Shown here one piece after another: positions 22,571-30,859 of a stretch of 42,116 nt of DNA; the first letter of the stretch is position 1; each line of letters starts with the position of its first letter. A program made the position numbers and the translations under genes. Below the pieces are notes generated by a model. It was given only the letters and a program-made list of their open reading frames with translations, made no database searches and was not told the origin of the DNA. The DNA is from Paludibacteraceae bacterium (lineage in GTDB: Bacteria > Bacteroidota > Bacteroidia > Bacteroidales > Paludibacteraceae): NCBI GenBank assembly GCA_017470795.1, contig JAFUXZ010000001.1, forward strand, positions 1 to 42,116. Direction: 5' to 3'.

Positions 22571-24055
22571 ATGGGATACAAACATGGAGCATACGGCGAG
22601 CGTACTGCCTCCCAGGTAAAGAGCACCAAGCAGGCCGAGGAGAACGTGGTCTACTTCGGAACCGCTCCGATCAACCTGATCAGAGGATACGATGACGCCG
22701 ATCTTGTCAATGTGCCCGTGAGATTGAGAAATCTCGGTGACGCTCAGGCCAAAGTCGGATACTCCGACTCGTGGGACAGCTTCACACTCTGCGAGGCTAT
22801 TGACTACCACTTCAACAACGCAAACGGAAATGTCGGCCCGATCTACATCGTCAACGTATTAGATCCCGACACTCACCGCAAGAGCACAGCAACCACTAAG
22901 TCGGTTGCATTTTCAAACGGCTCCGGATCCTTTGTGAGCGATACCGTCATTCTTGACACCATCGCAATCGAGGACAAGACTGAGGGCGTTGACTACTCTA
23001 TCGAGTACGACTTCAACAGCTCAACCGTCACCATCAAGAGCCTGATCGAAAACGACCAGCTCACTGGCACCGTAACGGTGACATACTACGACGTGGATCT
23101 CACTGCTATCACTGAGAGCACCATCATCGGACAGCATACCGGATCCGGAGACTACACCGGAATCGCAGCTGTCGCTTTGCTCTATATGCGCGAGAACGCA
23201 GTGCCGAACATTTTGGCAGCTCCTGGCTGGTCCGAGAAGCCTGCCGTATATCGTGCACTTTGCAGCGCAGCGCAGAAGATCAACGGCCACTGGGATGCTT
23301 TCGTCAATGCGGACATCCCTATCAGCTACAAGCAGTCCGGCACCACTTACAAGGTCGAGACTATCGCCCAGGCGATCACATGGAAAACCAACAACGCATA
23401 CACCAGCCCGGTCAGCAAAGTGGCGTGGCCTATGGCTCAGTATGGCGACAAGGTTTACCACCTCAGCACCATCATGACCGCCAAGATGCTCGAGACCGAT
23501 CTGGAGCACGACTGCATCCCGTTCGAGAGCTGCTCGAACAAGGACATCATGGCGACAGACCAGTACTTTGGAGACTCTGAGAACCAGGGCTTCGATCAGA
23601 CTGAGGCGAACGACCTCAACGAAAAGGGCATCACAACCCTCTGCTTCTGGGACGGTGCTTTCAAGTTGTGGGGACCTCATACCGCTGGCTTCACCTATAA
23701 CGGATCCATGGACGCTTCCGCAATCTTCGAGACAAACATGAGGATGCTCATGTATATCACGAACGGCTTCCAGCTCAGAAACGGCACCAAGATCGACACA
23801 CCGATGACACCGAACGACCGCGACAGCATCGTCGTGAGCGAGCAGGCAGAGCTTGACGCTTTGACCGGAGTCGGCGCACTCATCGGCAAGCCTGAGGTCC
23901 TTTTCCTTGAGAACGAGAACCCGGAGAGCGACATGATCAACGGCGACTTTGTTTGGCATATTATGGCGACACCTACGCCACCTCTCAAGTCAGCCACTGC
24001 AAAGGTAACATACACAGACGAGGGCTTCTCGTCATTTTTCGGAGAGGAGGGTTAA
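22571..24055 (+). CDS. Contractile tail sheath protein
   Basis: 494 aa. It surrounds the tail tube and contracts to drive it into the cell. The N-terminal part (YGERTASQVKSTKQAEENVV, then YFGTAPINL) and the C-terminal conserved core (NEKGITTLCFWDGAFKLWG, FETNMRMLMYITNGFQLRNG, LIGKPEVLFLENENPESDMI, GDFVWHIMATPTPPLKSATA) are those of the P2 gpFI/Mu gpL family. A variable middle domain (about 115-170, beta-rich) probably faces outward. AAGGAGGACAACACC precedes the ATG. Together with the tube gene it makes this phage a myovirus. Confidence 0.95.
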   Translation: MGYKHGAYGERTASQVKSTKQAEENVVYFGTAPINLIRGYDDADLVNVPVRLRNLGDAQAKVGYSDSWDSFTLCEAIDYHFNNANGNVGPIYIVNVLDPDTHRKSTATTKSVAFSNGSGSFVSDTVILDTIAIEDKTEGVDYSIEYDFNSSTVTIKSLIENDQLTGTVTVTYYDVDLTAITESTIIGQHTGSGDYTGIAAVALLYMRENAVPNILAAPGWSEKPAVYRALCSAAQKINGHWDAFVNADIPISYKQSGTTYKVETIAQAITWKTNNAYTSPVSKVAWPMAQYGDKVYHLSTIMTAKMLETDLEHDCIPFESCSNKDIMATDQYFGDSENQGFDQTEANDLNEKGITTLCFWDGAFKLWGPHTAGFTYNGSMDASAIFETNMRMLMYITNGFQLRNGTKIDTPMTPNDRDSIVVSEQAELDALTGVGALIGKPEVLFLENENPESDMINGDFVWHIMATPTPPLKSATAKVTYTDEGFSSFFGEEG

Positions 24056-24058
24056 AGC

Positions 24059-24556
24059 ATGGATAAGCACAGCGCAGTCATCGCAGACACCCTGCTGATT
24101 GACAAAGTAAAAGCAGCGGAGGACGTGAGCTTCGAGCTCCCTGGCATCGCCCTCCAGACGGCGGACATCCCTGCAATGGGAACGCTCTCTCTCCCTCTGG
24201 TCGGACTTTTGGACGACATGACTCTCTCGATCACTAAGATCGGAGTCGATACCGGCTTTGGCCGGATGTCAAAGCTCCAGAAGATGGCCATGGAGTTTAG
24301 ATGGGTGCAGGATAAGGTTGCAGCAGACGGCTCGGTGAGCCACCAGGGCTGCAAGGCTTTCCTCAATGTCATCCCTCAGGAGATCCCCGGCGTGAGCGTA
24401 GAGCTCGGATCTGCATCAGAGCTCAGTGAGACCTACACGGTCACACGTTACCAGCTCTTTGCAAACGGCTCCGAGATCCTTTTGGTTGACAGACTCAACC
24501 AGATCCTCAGAGTCAACGGCCAGGACTACATGGCATCCATCAGAAAGCTGCTCTAA
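24059..24556 (+). CDS. Tail tube protein, P2 FII-like
   Basis: 165 aa. Forms the inner tube inside the sheath. Motifs DVSFELPGIALQTADIPAMG, SLPLVGLLDDMTLSITKIGV, and TYTVTRYQLFANGSEILLVD, then QDYMASIRKLL, match the P2 FII tube family in order and length. It starts 3 nt after the sheath stop with GGAGAGGAGGG upstream. A terminator follows at 24583, so sheath and tube form the end of a high-level transcript. Confidence 0.92.
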   Translation: MDKHSAVIADTLLIDKVKAAEDVSFELPGIALQTADIPAMGTLSLPLVGLLDDMTLSITKIGVDTGFGRMSKLQKMAMEFRWVQDKVAADGSVSHQGCKAFLNVIPQEIPGVSVELGSASELSETYTVTRYQLFANGSEILLVDRLNQILRVNGQDYMASIRKLL

Positions 24557-24582
24557 TCGGCGGTAATCACAAAAGGAACACG

Positions 24583-24615
24583 GCCCCGGCGTCTGTCATG
24601 GCACCGGGGCTTTTT
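24583..24615 (+). terminator. Rho-independent terminator after the tube gene
   Basis: GCCCCGG (24583-24589) pairs with CCGGGGC (24604-24610) around a 14-nt loop, followed by TTTTT. It splits the late operon after sheath and tube. This would give more structural head, sheath and tube protein than tape measure and baseplate. Confidence 0.85.
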
Positions 24616-24641
24616 ATGAAATCACAAGGAGGAACCCACAA

Positions 24642-25043
24642 ATGAAAGGAACGCTTGAACTCATCAACGCCATCAAGATCGATGGCAAGAACATCAAGAA
24701 ACTCACATACGACACCGACGAGATCACCCCGGAACTCTTTGCCGAAGCTGAGGGCAAGAAGCTCAAAGCAACAAAGGTCAACGGCAACCTCTCCGGAGCG
24801 ATGGAGCTCGACTATCCGCTCCATTTATATCTCGGCATCGCTTCGATCGTTGCGGTCAACCCTGACTACACTTTCGAGGATGTGGCAAGAATCAAAGGCC
24901 ACGACGTGGTGGAGGTCATGAAGCTCGGCCGAAATTTTATCGTGAGGTCGGAGGAATCACTGGACGACGACTCCGACGAGCAATCCGAGACTTCTCCCGA
25001 GTCTACCACACAAGCATCGCAGACATCGAAAGGAAAAGACTGA
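24642..25043 (+). CDS. Tail assembly chaperone, short form (P2 gpE-like)
   Basis: 133 aa. The N-terminal 97 residues (TLELINAIKIDGKNIKKLTY, then TPELFAEAEGKK, YPLHLYLGIASIVAVNPDYT) form the chaperone core that coats the tape measure during tail assembly. The tail from about residue 105 is acidic and Ser/Thr-rich. The gene holds a slippery A AAT TTT heptamer at 24932-24938 that gives the longer form. The ATG at 24642 follows AAGGAGGAACCCACA. It is immediately before the tape measure gene, its usual place. Confidence 0.85.
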   Translation: MKGTLELINAIKIDGKNIKKLTYDTDEITPELFAEAEGKKLKATKVNGNLSGAMELDYPLHLYLGIASIVAVNPDYTFEDVARIKGHDVVEVMKLGRNFIVRSEESLDDDSDEQSETSPESTTQASQTSKGKD

Positions 25044-25168
25044 CGTCCTTTTTGATCGAATACGCGGAAGCAGCTGAGGATCTCGCTGCTGAAAACGAAA
25101 GAAGAAACAGAAACCAATCGGTACCACGCCCGGCAAAGATCGCCAGGGCGAAACACCGCAAACATTAA
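24642..25168 (+). CDS. Tail assembly chaperone, -1 frameshift fusion (gpE-E' type)
   Basis: About 175 aa. After codon 99 a -1 slip at A AAT TTT (24932-24938) leads into a second frame that stays open to TAA 25166-25168. The added 76 residues (ITGRRLRRAIRDFSRVYHTS, then SFLIEYAEAAEDLAAENERR) are basic and helical, as E' and lambda GT extensions are, while the unshifted end is acidic. The second frame is open well before the slip and has no start of its own. Programmed frameshifting in this gene is conserved among tailed phages. Confidence 0.75.
24932..24938 (+). promoter_or_regulatory. Slippery heptamer for -1 ribosomal frameshift
   Basis: A AAT TTT in the zero frame of the chaperone gene fits the X XXY YYZ rule (X=A, Y=T, Z=T). 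Both tRNAs can re-pair after slipping back one base. The -1 frame is open from here to 25168. No stable pseudoknot was identified by eye. Confidence 0.7.
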
Positions 25169-25189
25169 AAGAAAAGGAGGTGGCGCGGC

Positions 25190-27367
25190 GTGGCAAAAAA
25201 TAAAACATTGCAGGCAATTGTTGAGATCGCCGGAACGCTGAGCCCTACCCTCCAGGAAGCTGTCGGAGGAGTCACAGACAAGCTCGACGGCATAAACGTC
25301 AAAGCGGCAGCAGTCGGCGCAGGCATGGCAGCAGTCGGCGTGGCAGTGGTCAAAGGAGTGGCTGAGGGAACCAAGGCGCTCTACGAGCTCGGCACTGCTT
25401 TCCAGGAAGCTGAAAACACGATCAGAGTCGGAACTGGAGCAACCGGCGACGCTCTGGATGAATTGATGAGCAGCTTCGACGAGGTTTACAAAAACGTACC
25501 GACAACCATGGAGGATGCGAGCCAGGCAATCGCCGACTACAACACCCGCCTGGGAGTCAGCGGCGACGTTTTGGAGGGCTTGAGCGTTCAAGCAATCCAG
25601 GTCTCCGACCTGCTCGGCGAGGATCTGACGAGCGTCATCGAGGAATCCAGCCAGGCATTTGAGGCGTGGGATATATACGCCGAGGACATGGGCGACGCTA
25701 TGGACTATGTTTTCAAAGCATCGCAGGCAACCGGCACCGGCTTCAATGATCTTTTGTCAGACGTTCAGAAGTTTGCACCGCAGATGCAGGAACTGGGCTA
25801 CTCGTTCGAGGAGTCCATTGCACTCATCGGCCAGCTTGACAAAGCCGGAGTAAATGCAGACGAAGTGCTCAGCGCCATGAAGAAATCGGTCGGGGCCCTT
25901 GCAAAGGACGGCATAAGCGCGTCCGAGGGCCTTGAAATGTATGCCGAAAAGATAAAGAACGCCGGAGACATGGCAGAAGCCACAGCCATCGCGACGGAAA
26001 TCTTCGGATCCAAAGCAGGCTCGACAATGGCAGCAGCCATCAGAGACGGCAGTCTTTCAGTGGAGGAGCTCACAGCTTCACTCCAGGCAAACGGTGAAAC
26101 AATCGGCACAGCTGCTGAGGACACCTACACACTGGCCGAGCGTTTTGATTTATTCAAACAACGGGCTCAGGTGGCGCTGGAGCCACTGGCGAACTCCCTG
26201 CTTGACAGCATCATGGAAATGATGCCGGTCGTTGAAGATCTCATGAATCAGCTCATCCCAGTCATCCAGGATCTGGCGGCCAATCTCATGCCTATTGTGA
26301 AAGACCTCGTGCCGAAGATCACCCCGTTGATCTCTCAGCTGGTACCGCCACTCATAAGCATGGCCGGAACCCTGGCATCTCAGGTCATCCCTCCGATCGT
26401 TCAGATCGTGAGCGACCTGATCCCGCTCGCGCTTTCAATTTTGAACGCGCTCATGCCGATCGTCCAGATCATCATCGACACAATTTTGCCGATTTTGGTC
26501 GATCTGATCGAGCTGCTAATTCCGCCGATCACGACCATCATCATGACACTTTTGCCAGTCATCCAGCAGCTTTTGACAGCCATCGCGCCTATTATCACGC
26601 AACTGTTCACAGCCCTGAGCCCGGTGCTCACAGCTGTCGGCGAGCTGATCAGCGCACTTTTGCCGCCTATCATCAGCATCATCCAGGCACTCATGCCGGT
26701 GATCACAGCCGTCGCGAACATCATCACCAGCGTCCTTTGCGTAGCTTTTCAGGCGCTGAGCCCGATCATCAACGGCATCACGACACTAATCTCGGGCTTT
26801 GCAGACATGATAGCCGGTGCCTTTTCGGGGCTGGTCGGCATCGTCAAAGGCCCGATCAATGCAGTGATCTCGCTGGTCAACAGTGCAATCGGCGCCATCA
26901 ACAACATCAGCGTCGATGTGCCTGACTGGGTACCGGTACTCGGAGGCACGCACTTCGGCTTTAGCATCCCGACCATTCCGATGCTTGCATCTGGTGGATT
27001 TACGGACGGCTTGAGCATCGCGGGCGAGGCTGGCACCGAGGCGGTCATCAGCTTCAACAAAGCATACCGCCGCGACAACGTTGGATACTGGGCGGAAGCT
27101 GGCCGGATGCTCGGACTATATGGTCAAGGCACTGCGAGCGCACTGGCTGGCGAGCTCTTGAACCTGGACGACTTCTCTCTTGCAGGACTTACGACCGAGG
27201 GATCCACAACGATCTACGATTTTTCGGGTATGCAGTACAACCCGGTGGTCAATATGCAGGAGGCAGGATCCGGCGACATCATGCAGCAGCTGAGACAACA
27301 CGCCGACGAGTTTATGGACTGGCTGACAGCCTGGACCACAAGGAGGGGGCGCGTAGCTTATGGCTAA
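25190..27367 (+). CDS. Tail tape measure protein
   Basis: 725 aa. It sets tail length and is ejected with the DNA. The N-terminal third is a TP901-like core (Gly/Ala helix VGAGMAAVGVAVVKGVAEG, then EDASQAIADYNTRLGVSG, SYSFEESIALIGQLDKAGVN). The middle (about 335-560) is a hydrophobic stretch with proline roughly every 11 residues (LIPVIQDLAANLMPIV, LLPVIQQLLTAIAPII), likely amphipathic or membrane-inserting. The end has ASGGFTDGLSIAGEAGTEAV, typical for the family. The start is GTG at 25190 after AAAGGAGGTGGCGCGGC. It is short for a tape measure, predicting a short contractile tail. Confidence 0.93.
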   Translation: MAKNKTLQAIVEIAGTLSPTLQEAVGGVTDKLDGINVKAAAVGAGMAAVGVAVVKGVAEGTKALYELGTAFQEAENTIRVGTGATGDALDELMSSFDEVYKNVPTTMEDASQAIADYNTRLGVSGDVLEGLSVQAIQVSDLLGEDLTSVIEESSQAFEAWDIYAEDMGDAMDYVFKASQATGTGFNDLLSDVQKFAPQMQELGYSFEESIALIGQLDKAGVNADEVLSAMKKSVGALAKDGISASEGLEMYAEKIKNAGDMAEATAIATEIFGSKAGSTMAAAIRDGSLSVEELTASLQANGETIGTAAEDTYTLAERFDLFKQRAQVALEPLANSLLDSIMEMMPVVEDLMNQLIPVIQDLAANLMPIVKDLVPKITPLISQLVPPLISMAGTLASQVIPPIVQIVSDLIPLALSILNALMPIVQIIIDTILPILVDLIELLIPPITTIIMTLLPVIQQLLTAIAPIITQLFTALSPVLTAVGELISALLPPIISIIQALMPVITAVANIITSVLCVAFQALSPIINGITTLISGFADMIAGAFSGLVGIVKGPINAVISLVNSAIGAINNISVDVPDWVPVLGGTHFGFSIPTIPMLASGGFTDGLSIAGEAGTEAVISFNKAYRRDNVGYWAEAGRMLGLYGQGTASALAGELLNLDDFSLAGLTTEGSTTIYDFSGMQYNPVVNMQEAGSGDIMQQLRQHADEFMDWLTAWTTRRGRVAYG

Positions 27368-27578
27368 ATCAAAATACTACACATACACAACCAGGGAGGG
27401 CGACACGTTCGACCTCCTATCTCTCCGCTATTATGACGAAGAAAAGCTGGCGAACTATATCATCGAAGCCAACCCCGACTATGCGGATGTGGTTGTTTTT
27501 GAGGGCGGCGTCAAGCTGATCATCCCGATCATCGACGAGCCTGAGACAACCGAGACAAAGGCTCCATGGAGGAGGTGA
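27360..27578 (+). CDS. LysM-like tail protein (gpX/baseplate)
   Basis: 72 aa. A P2 gpX-type LysM domain: YYTYTTREGDTFDLLSLRYY, then LANYIIEANPDYADVVVFEG and GVKLIIP. Such proteins link the baseplate hub to the tube. The start overlaps the tape measure stop by 8 nt; AAGGAGGGGGCGCGTAGCTT is upstream. Its end is 4 nt from the hub gene. Family call is strong because length and motif order fit. Confidence 0.85.
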   Translation: MAKSKYYTYTTREGDTFDLLSLRYYDEEKLANYIIEANPDYADVVVFEGGVKLIIPIIDEPETTETKAPWRR

Positions 27579-27582
27579 GAAA

Positions 27583-28512
27583 ATGGCCGAGAAGTTAATC
27601 TACGAGGGCAAAGACATCACCGACGCCGTGGAGATCTCCATTGCAACATACGATACCATCACCGACTGCACCCAGGCGGACACGCTGCGCCTGGAATTTT
27701 CAACAAAGGGCGACGGCTGGCAAAACTGGCGCCCGCAAGTCGGTGACAAGGTTGAATACAAAAGAGACGGAGCAAGCACCGGCAAGCTCTACGTGTACGA
27801 CTTCGACATCGAGAAAAAGGTCACCACGATATATGCGAGCCCTATGCCAACATCAGCATCCGCCTCAGCAACGCAGTCAAAGAGCTGGGAAAAGGTCTAC
27901 CTCTCCCAGATCGGCAAAGAACTGGCCAAAAGGAACGGACTGAGCTTCGAGCTCATGCAGATGGATGATGTCTTTTATGACACCAAGAAGCTCGAAAAGA
28001 ATCAAAGCGACGTGGCTCTCCTGGGAGATCTTGCAAAGCAGGAAAGCGCCGTGCTCGTGTTCTACAACGGCCGCATCATCATGATGAGCGAGCCACAACT
28101 TGAAAGCCAGGCGCCGAGCTTTGAGCTTGACATGGAGGGCACAACATACGACTGCGTTGATCAATCCAACACGGCCTACGGCAAGGCGACAGTCAAAGCC
28201 GGATCCGTGACCGGAACCTTTACCGCAGACGCGTCCAACTCGAACGAGCTGGCAATCCAATCAGTGAAAACGCCAAGCTCAGCAGAGGCGACGAGAGCCG
28301 CAAAGGGACACCTGCGATACGCGAACAAAAACACCGCCACCCTATCCGTCACCACGAAGATCATCCCGGAACTGACGGCGGGGATCACGATGACACTCTC
28401 CGGAGAAAAACCTGCAGGATGGAGCGGCACACTCTACGCGTACCGGATCCGGCACGAATGGCACAACGACCAGACGGTCATCTTCTTGAGGCGGCCGCTG
28501 GAGGGCTATTGA
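27583..28512 (+). CDS. Baseplate hub protein, gpD (late control D) family
   Basis: 309 aa. The trimeric hub at the tail tip, equivalent to T4 gp27 and P2 gpD. Features are the opening beta domain (YEGKDITDAVEISIATYDTI, DTLRLEFSTKGDGWQNWRPQ), the family middle (KSWEKVYLSQIGKELAKRNG, SDVALLGDLAKQESAVLVFY) and the end (GHLRYANKNTATLSVTTKII, GWSGTLYAYRIRHEW). AGGAGGTGAGAAA precedes the ATG. The next gene starts directly at the stop codon. Confidence 0.85.
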   Translation: MAEKLIYEGKDITDAVEISIATYDTITDCTQADTLRLEFSTKGDGWQNWRPQVGDKVEYKRDGASTGKLYVYDFDIEKKVTTIYASPMPTSASASATQSKSWEKVYLSQIGKELAKRNGLSFELMQMDDVFYDTKKLEKNQSDVALLGDLAKQESAVLVFYNGRIIMMSEPQLESQAPSFELDMEGTTYDCVDQSNTAYGKATVKAGSVTGTFTADASNSNELAIQSVKTPSSAEATRAAKGHLRYANKNTATLSVTTKIIPELTAGITMTLSGEKPAGWSGTLYAYRIRHEWHNDQTVIFLRRPLEGY

Positions 28513-28734
28513 ATGATATACCCAAAAAACAAACACCCATACATCAAACAAGTCGCCCGGATCCTGGGCTACGCGATCAAAGACACGCTGCAGAGGATCC
28601 GCTGGCAACTTACACCCGGAAAAGACTGCCACGGCGGCTGTCTCTCCTGCGGTTTTTTCGATGTATGCCGAAAAACACCACCGAAAAAGGAGGGGCGCAA
28701 AGATGGTACACAAAGGCACCGTCCTCAGCATTGA
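28513..28734 (+). CDS. Small protein with CX3CX2CX5C cluster in the baseplate operon
   Basis: 73 aa. A basic, helical start (YIKQVARILGYAIKDTLQRI) followed by CHGGCLSCGFFDVC, four Cys in 14 residues, then a very basic tail. It could bind zinc or an iron-sulfur cluster; the first three Cys have the CX3CX2C spacing seen in radical SAM enzymes, but no such domain surrounds it. The ATG abuts the hub stop codon (TGAATG). Role in the tail tip, for example metal binding at a spike, is speculation. Confidence 0.6.
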   Translation: MIYPKNKHPYIKQVARILGYAIKDTLQRIRWQLTPGKDCHGGCLSCGFFDVCRKTPPKKEGRKDGTQRHRPQH

Positions 28735-28969
28735 GGGAAACAAGGCAAGAGTGGCACCGATGGACGACATCGACGCCGTGAGCGGCTTCTATACGATCCC
28801 GCCTCACCTACTCGTGGACGACTATGAAACCATGGCAAACGCCACGTCGGACGCGAGTCTCAAGACGGCGCTCCTGAATATTGCAGACGAGCGACGGATC
28901 CAGAAAGGGGATGCCGTCGCTTTTGCTGGTTTTAGCGACTGCACTGGAGTGATTTTAGCGAAAATTTAA
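28703..28969 (+). CDS. Small baseplate protein, OB-fold-like
   Basis: 88 aa. VHKGTVLSIEGNKARVAPMD opens a beta-barrel-like domain and KGDAVAFAGFSDCTGVILAK closes it, as in the OB domain of baseplate spike proteins (gpV type). It has no spike helix, so it may be a trimmed spike or an adaptor. The ATG at 28703 follows AAAGGAGGGGCGCAAAG, 32 nt inside the previous gene. The position after the hub supports a tail-tip role. Confidence 0.58.
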   Translation: MVHKGTVLSIEGNKARVAPMDDIDAVSGFYTIPPHLLVDDYETMANATSDASLKTALLNIADERRIQKGDAVAFAGFSDCTGVILAKI

Positions 28970-28981
28970 GGAGGTGAGCCC

Positions 28982-29416
28982 ATGGCAACAATGGGACGCT
29001 GGGGCTCCCGCACTTTTGAGGTGAGCACCAAAAAAGTAAACCCGTTCAAAGGCTTTTCAACATCAGCAGAAAAGAAAGCCGACGACTCAAAAAGCAAAAA
29101 GACAACGACCGAGCTCGAAAAGGTGAGCTTTTCCATCACCTGCAACGCTGCCGCCGGAGTAAACCCCGAGGAGGAGTACTACGAATGGCGCAAGCTCATC
29201 GACACGGCCAACTATTTATACATCCACGGCGAGAAGTGGTGGAGCAATCCGCTGATCTTGCAAAGCGTGTCCCTCGGATCCGTAACGCAGGACGACTTCG
29301 GACGCTTCCGCACCGCCGAGATCAGTCTGAGCTTTGAGGAAAAGAACCAGAAACAAAAGAAAAGAAACAGCCGGGCGACTGCATCAAAAGCAGATAAAAA
29401 GGCCCGGAAAAAGTAA
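28982..29416 (+). CDS. Tail protein, gpU-like
   Basis: 144 aa. The opening RWGSRTFEVSTKKVNPFKGF and middle ELEKVSFSITCNAAAGVNPE, then EYYEWRKLIDTANYLYIHGE, look like the P2 gpU tail-completion family. The last 30 residues are strongly basic (KKRNSRATASKADKKARKK). AAGGAGGTGAGCCC precedes the ATG. It lies between the tail-tip OB-like gene and gp25, where U-like proteins often occur in Mu-like tails. Family call is moderate. Confidence 0.6.
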   Translation: MATMGRWGSRTFEVSTKKVNPFKGFSTSAEKKADDSKSKKTTTELEKVSFSITCNAAAGVNPEEEYYEWRKLIDTANYLYIHGEKWWSNPLILQSVSLGSVTQDDFGRFRTAEISLSFEEKNQKQKKRNSRATASKADKKARKK

Positions 29417-29428
29417 GGAGGGATGGCA

Positions 29429-29710
29429 ATGATGGCATCAGGAAACGGAGCACCACAGCAGTGCGCCGACAATCTCCTCAAGACTCCTCGCTTTTCCGTC
29501 CCTTATGAGCGGATCAAGGGCATCGATGGCGGACTTGTTGACACTCCGGCCGCATCAGCTGGCGCAGGAATGGCAGCAGACGCCGAGTGGCTTCTTGAGA
29601 CATACGAGCCACGCGTGGAGGTCAACAGCATCAGCGTGACCGAAACGGATGAGCCGGACGACTTCGGCCTCGTGGCCGATCTGACTATAAATACCGAGGA
29701 GGACGAGTAA
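29429..29710 (+). CDS. Baseplate wedge protein, gpW/gp25-like
   Basis: 93 aa. NLLKTPRFSVPYERIKGIDG, then AEWLLETYEPRVEVNSISVT, fits the GPW_gp25 family, which nucleates sheath assembly from the baseplate. Of three in-frame ATGs, the one at 29429 is 7 nt after AAGGAGG, while 29423 is too close; 29432 is also possible. It is followed directly by gpJ, as in P2 (W-J-I order). Confidence 0.85.
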   Translation: MMASGNGAPQQCADNLLKTPRFSVPYERIKGIDGGLVDTPAASAGAGMAADAEWLLETYEPRVEVNSISVTETDEPDDFGLVADLTINTEEDE

Positions 29711-30847
29711 ATGAGTGATCTCAATTTTATCGAAGTGAAACCCTCGGAGATCTACGAGACCGTGATCAGCGCGCTCGAGGACGGATGCTCCGAGGAATTA
29801 TACCCAGGCGATGAGCGCAGGATCTTCGGCGAGGCTTTGGTGCCGTTAGTTGTGGCAATCTATTCAAGCGTCAACGACGCCTGCCGTCAGAAGATGCTCC
29901 GATATGCACGCGGCGAAGTGCTTGACGCCCTGGGAGAAAACCGAGGAGTGACACGAGAGGCAGCAGTCGCAGCCGAAACCGTTGAGCGTTTCGGAGTAAA
30001 CACACCGATCGGCTCAAATATCATCATACCGGCAGGCACACGAGTCACAAGCGACTACGTGAACTACTTCGCGACAACAGCCACGGCAGTGCTCCCGGCT
30101 GGTGACTCTTATGTCGATGTGACGGTGAAAGCCACCGAGGGCGGAAGCCAGTCGAATGACATCCTCGCCGGAGCGATCAACGTGCTCGTTGACATGGTAC
30201 CGAGCATCGATACCGTGACAAATACAGTAAAGACACACGGCGGAGCTGATGAAGAAAAGGACGACGCATACCGCGACAGGATCCGACTCTCCGGATCCAC
30301 TTTGTCGGTTGCTGGTCCACCTAACGCCTACCGCTTCTGGGCTATGAGCGCAGACGCATCCGTGGCGGATGCTTACGTCTCCTCGCCATCTCCGGGAGTG
30401 GTCAAGATCGTGCCGATCTGCTACGGCGGCGTTATGCCATCCGATGACATCCTGGCAAAGGTGCTGGCATCCTGCTCAGCTGATGACGTGAGACCTCTCA
30501 CGGATCAGGTGACGGTCGAAGCTCCAACAATCCAGCAATATGACATCGAGCTGGTCTACTACACCACCGAGGCAGACGAGAGCGCCTGCGTGGCCACCAT
30601 CGAGGGAACCGGCGGAGCTATTGACAAGTATATCTACTGGCAGGGCTCAAGCCTCAACCGTGACATCAATCCGGACTACCTGCGCAAGCTGATCCTCGCG
30701 CCTGACTGGGGAGAGGATGGCGACGAGCTCGTTGGAGCTGTCCGCGTGAATATCGTCAAGCCGGTGTTCACAGACATGGACGAGACAACTGTCGCACAGT
30801 TTTCCGGAAATCTGACCGTCTCTCATCAGCTGACAACCAGCGAGTAA
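29711..30847 (+). CDS. Baseplate wedge protein, gpJ family
   Basis: 378 aa. Equivalent to P2 gpJ and T4 gp6. Motifs include ALVPLVVAIYSSVNDACRQK, EVLDALGENRGVTREAAVAA, GSNIIIPAGTRVTSDYVNYF, ATEGGSQSNDILAGAINVLV, GGADEEKDDAYRDRIRLSGS and GVVKIVPICYGG. Length is close to the family norm. The ATG follows the stop of gp25 with no gap, with GAGGACGAG upstream. With gp25 and gpI it builds the wedge around the hub. Confidence 0.93.
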   Translation: MSDLNFIEVKPSEIYETVISALEDGCSEELYPGDERRIFGEALVPLVVAIYSSVNDACRQKMLRYARGEVLDALGENRGVTREAAVAAETVERFGVNTPIGSNIIIPAGTRVTSDYVNYFATTATAVLPAGDSYVDVTVKATEGGSQSNDILAGAINVLVDMVPSIDTVTNTVKTHGGADEEKDDAYRDRIRLSGSTLSVAGPPNAYRFWAMSADASVADAYVSSPSPGVVKIVPICYGGVMPSDDILAKVLASCSADDVRPLTDQVTVEAPTIQQYDIELVYYTTEADESACVATIEGTGGAIDKYIYWQGSSLNRDINPDYLRKLILAPDWGEDGDELVGAVRVNIVKPVFTDMDETTVAQFSGNLTVSHQLTTSE

Positions 30848-30859
30848 AGGAGGCGGCCT

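Noticed and set aside
23021..23959. A 312-codon open frame on the - strand
   Set aside because: Antisense to the tail sheath gene, no ribosome-binding site, composition rich in Val, Asp, Arg and Cys without any motif. A shadow.
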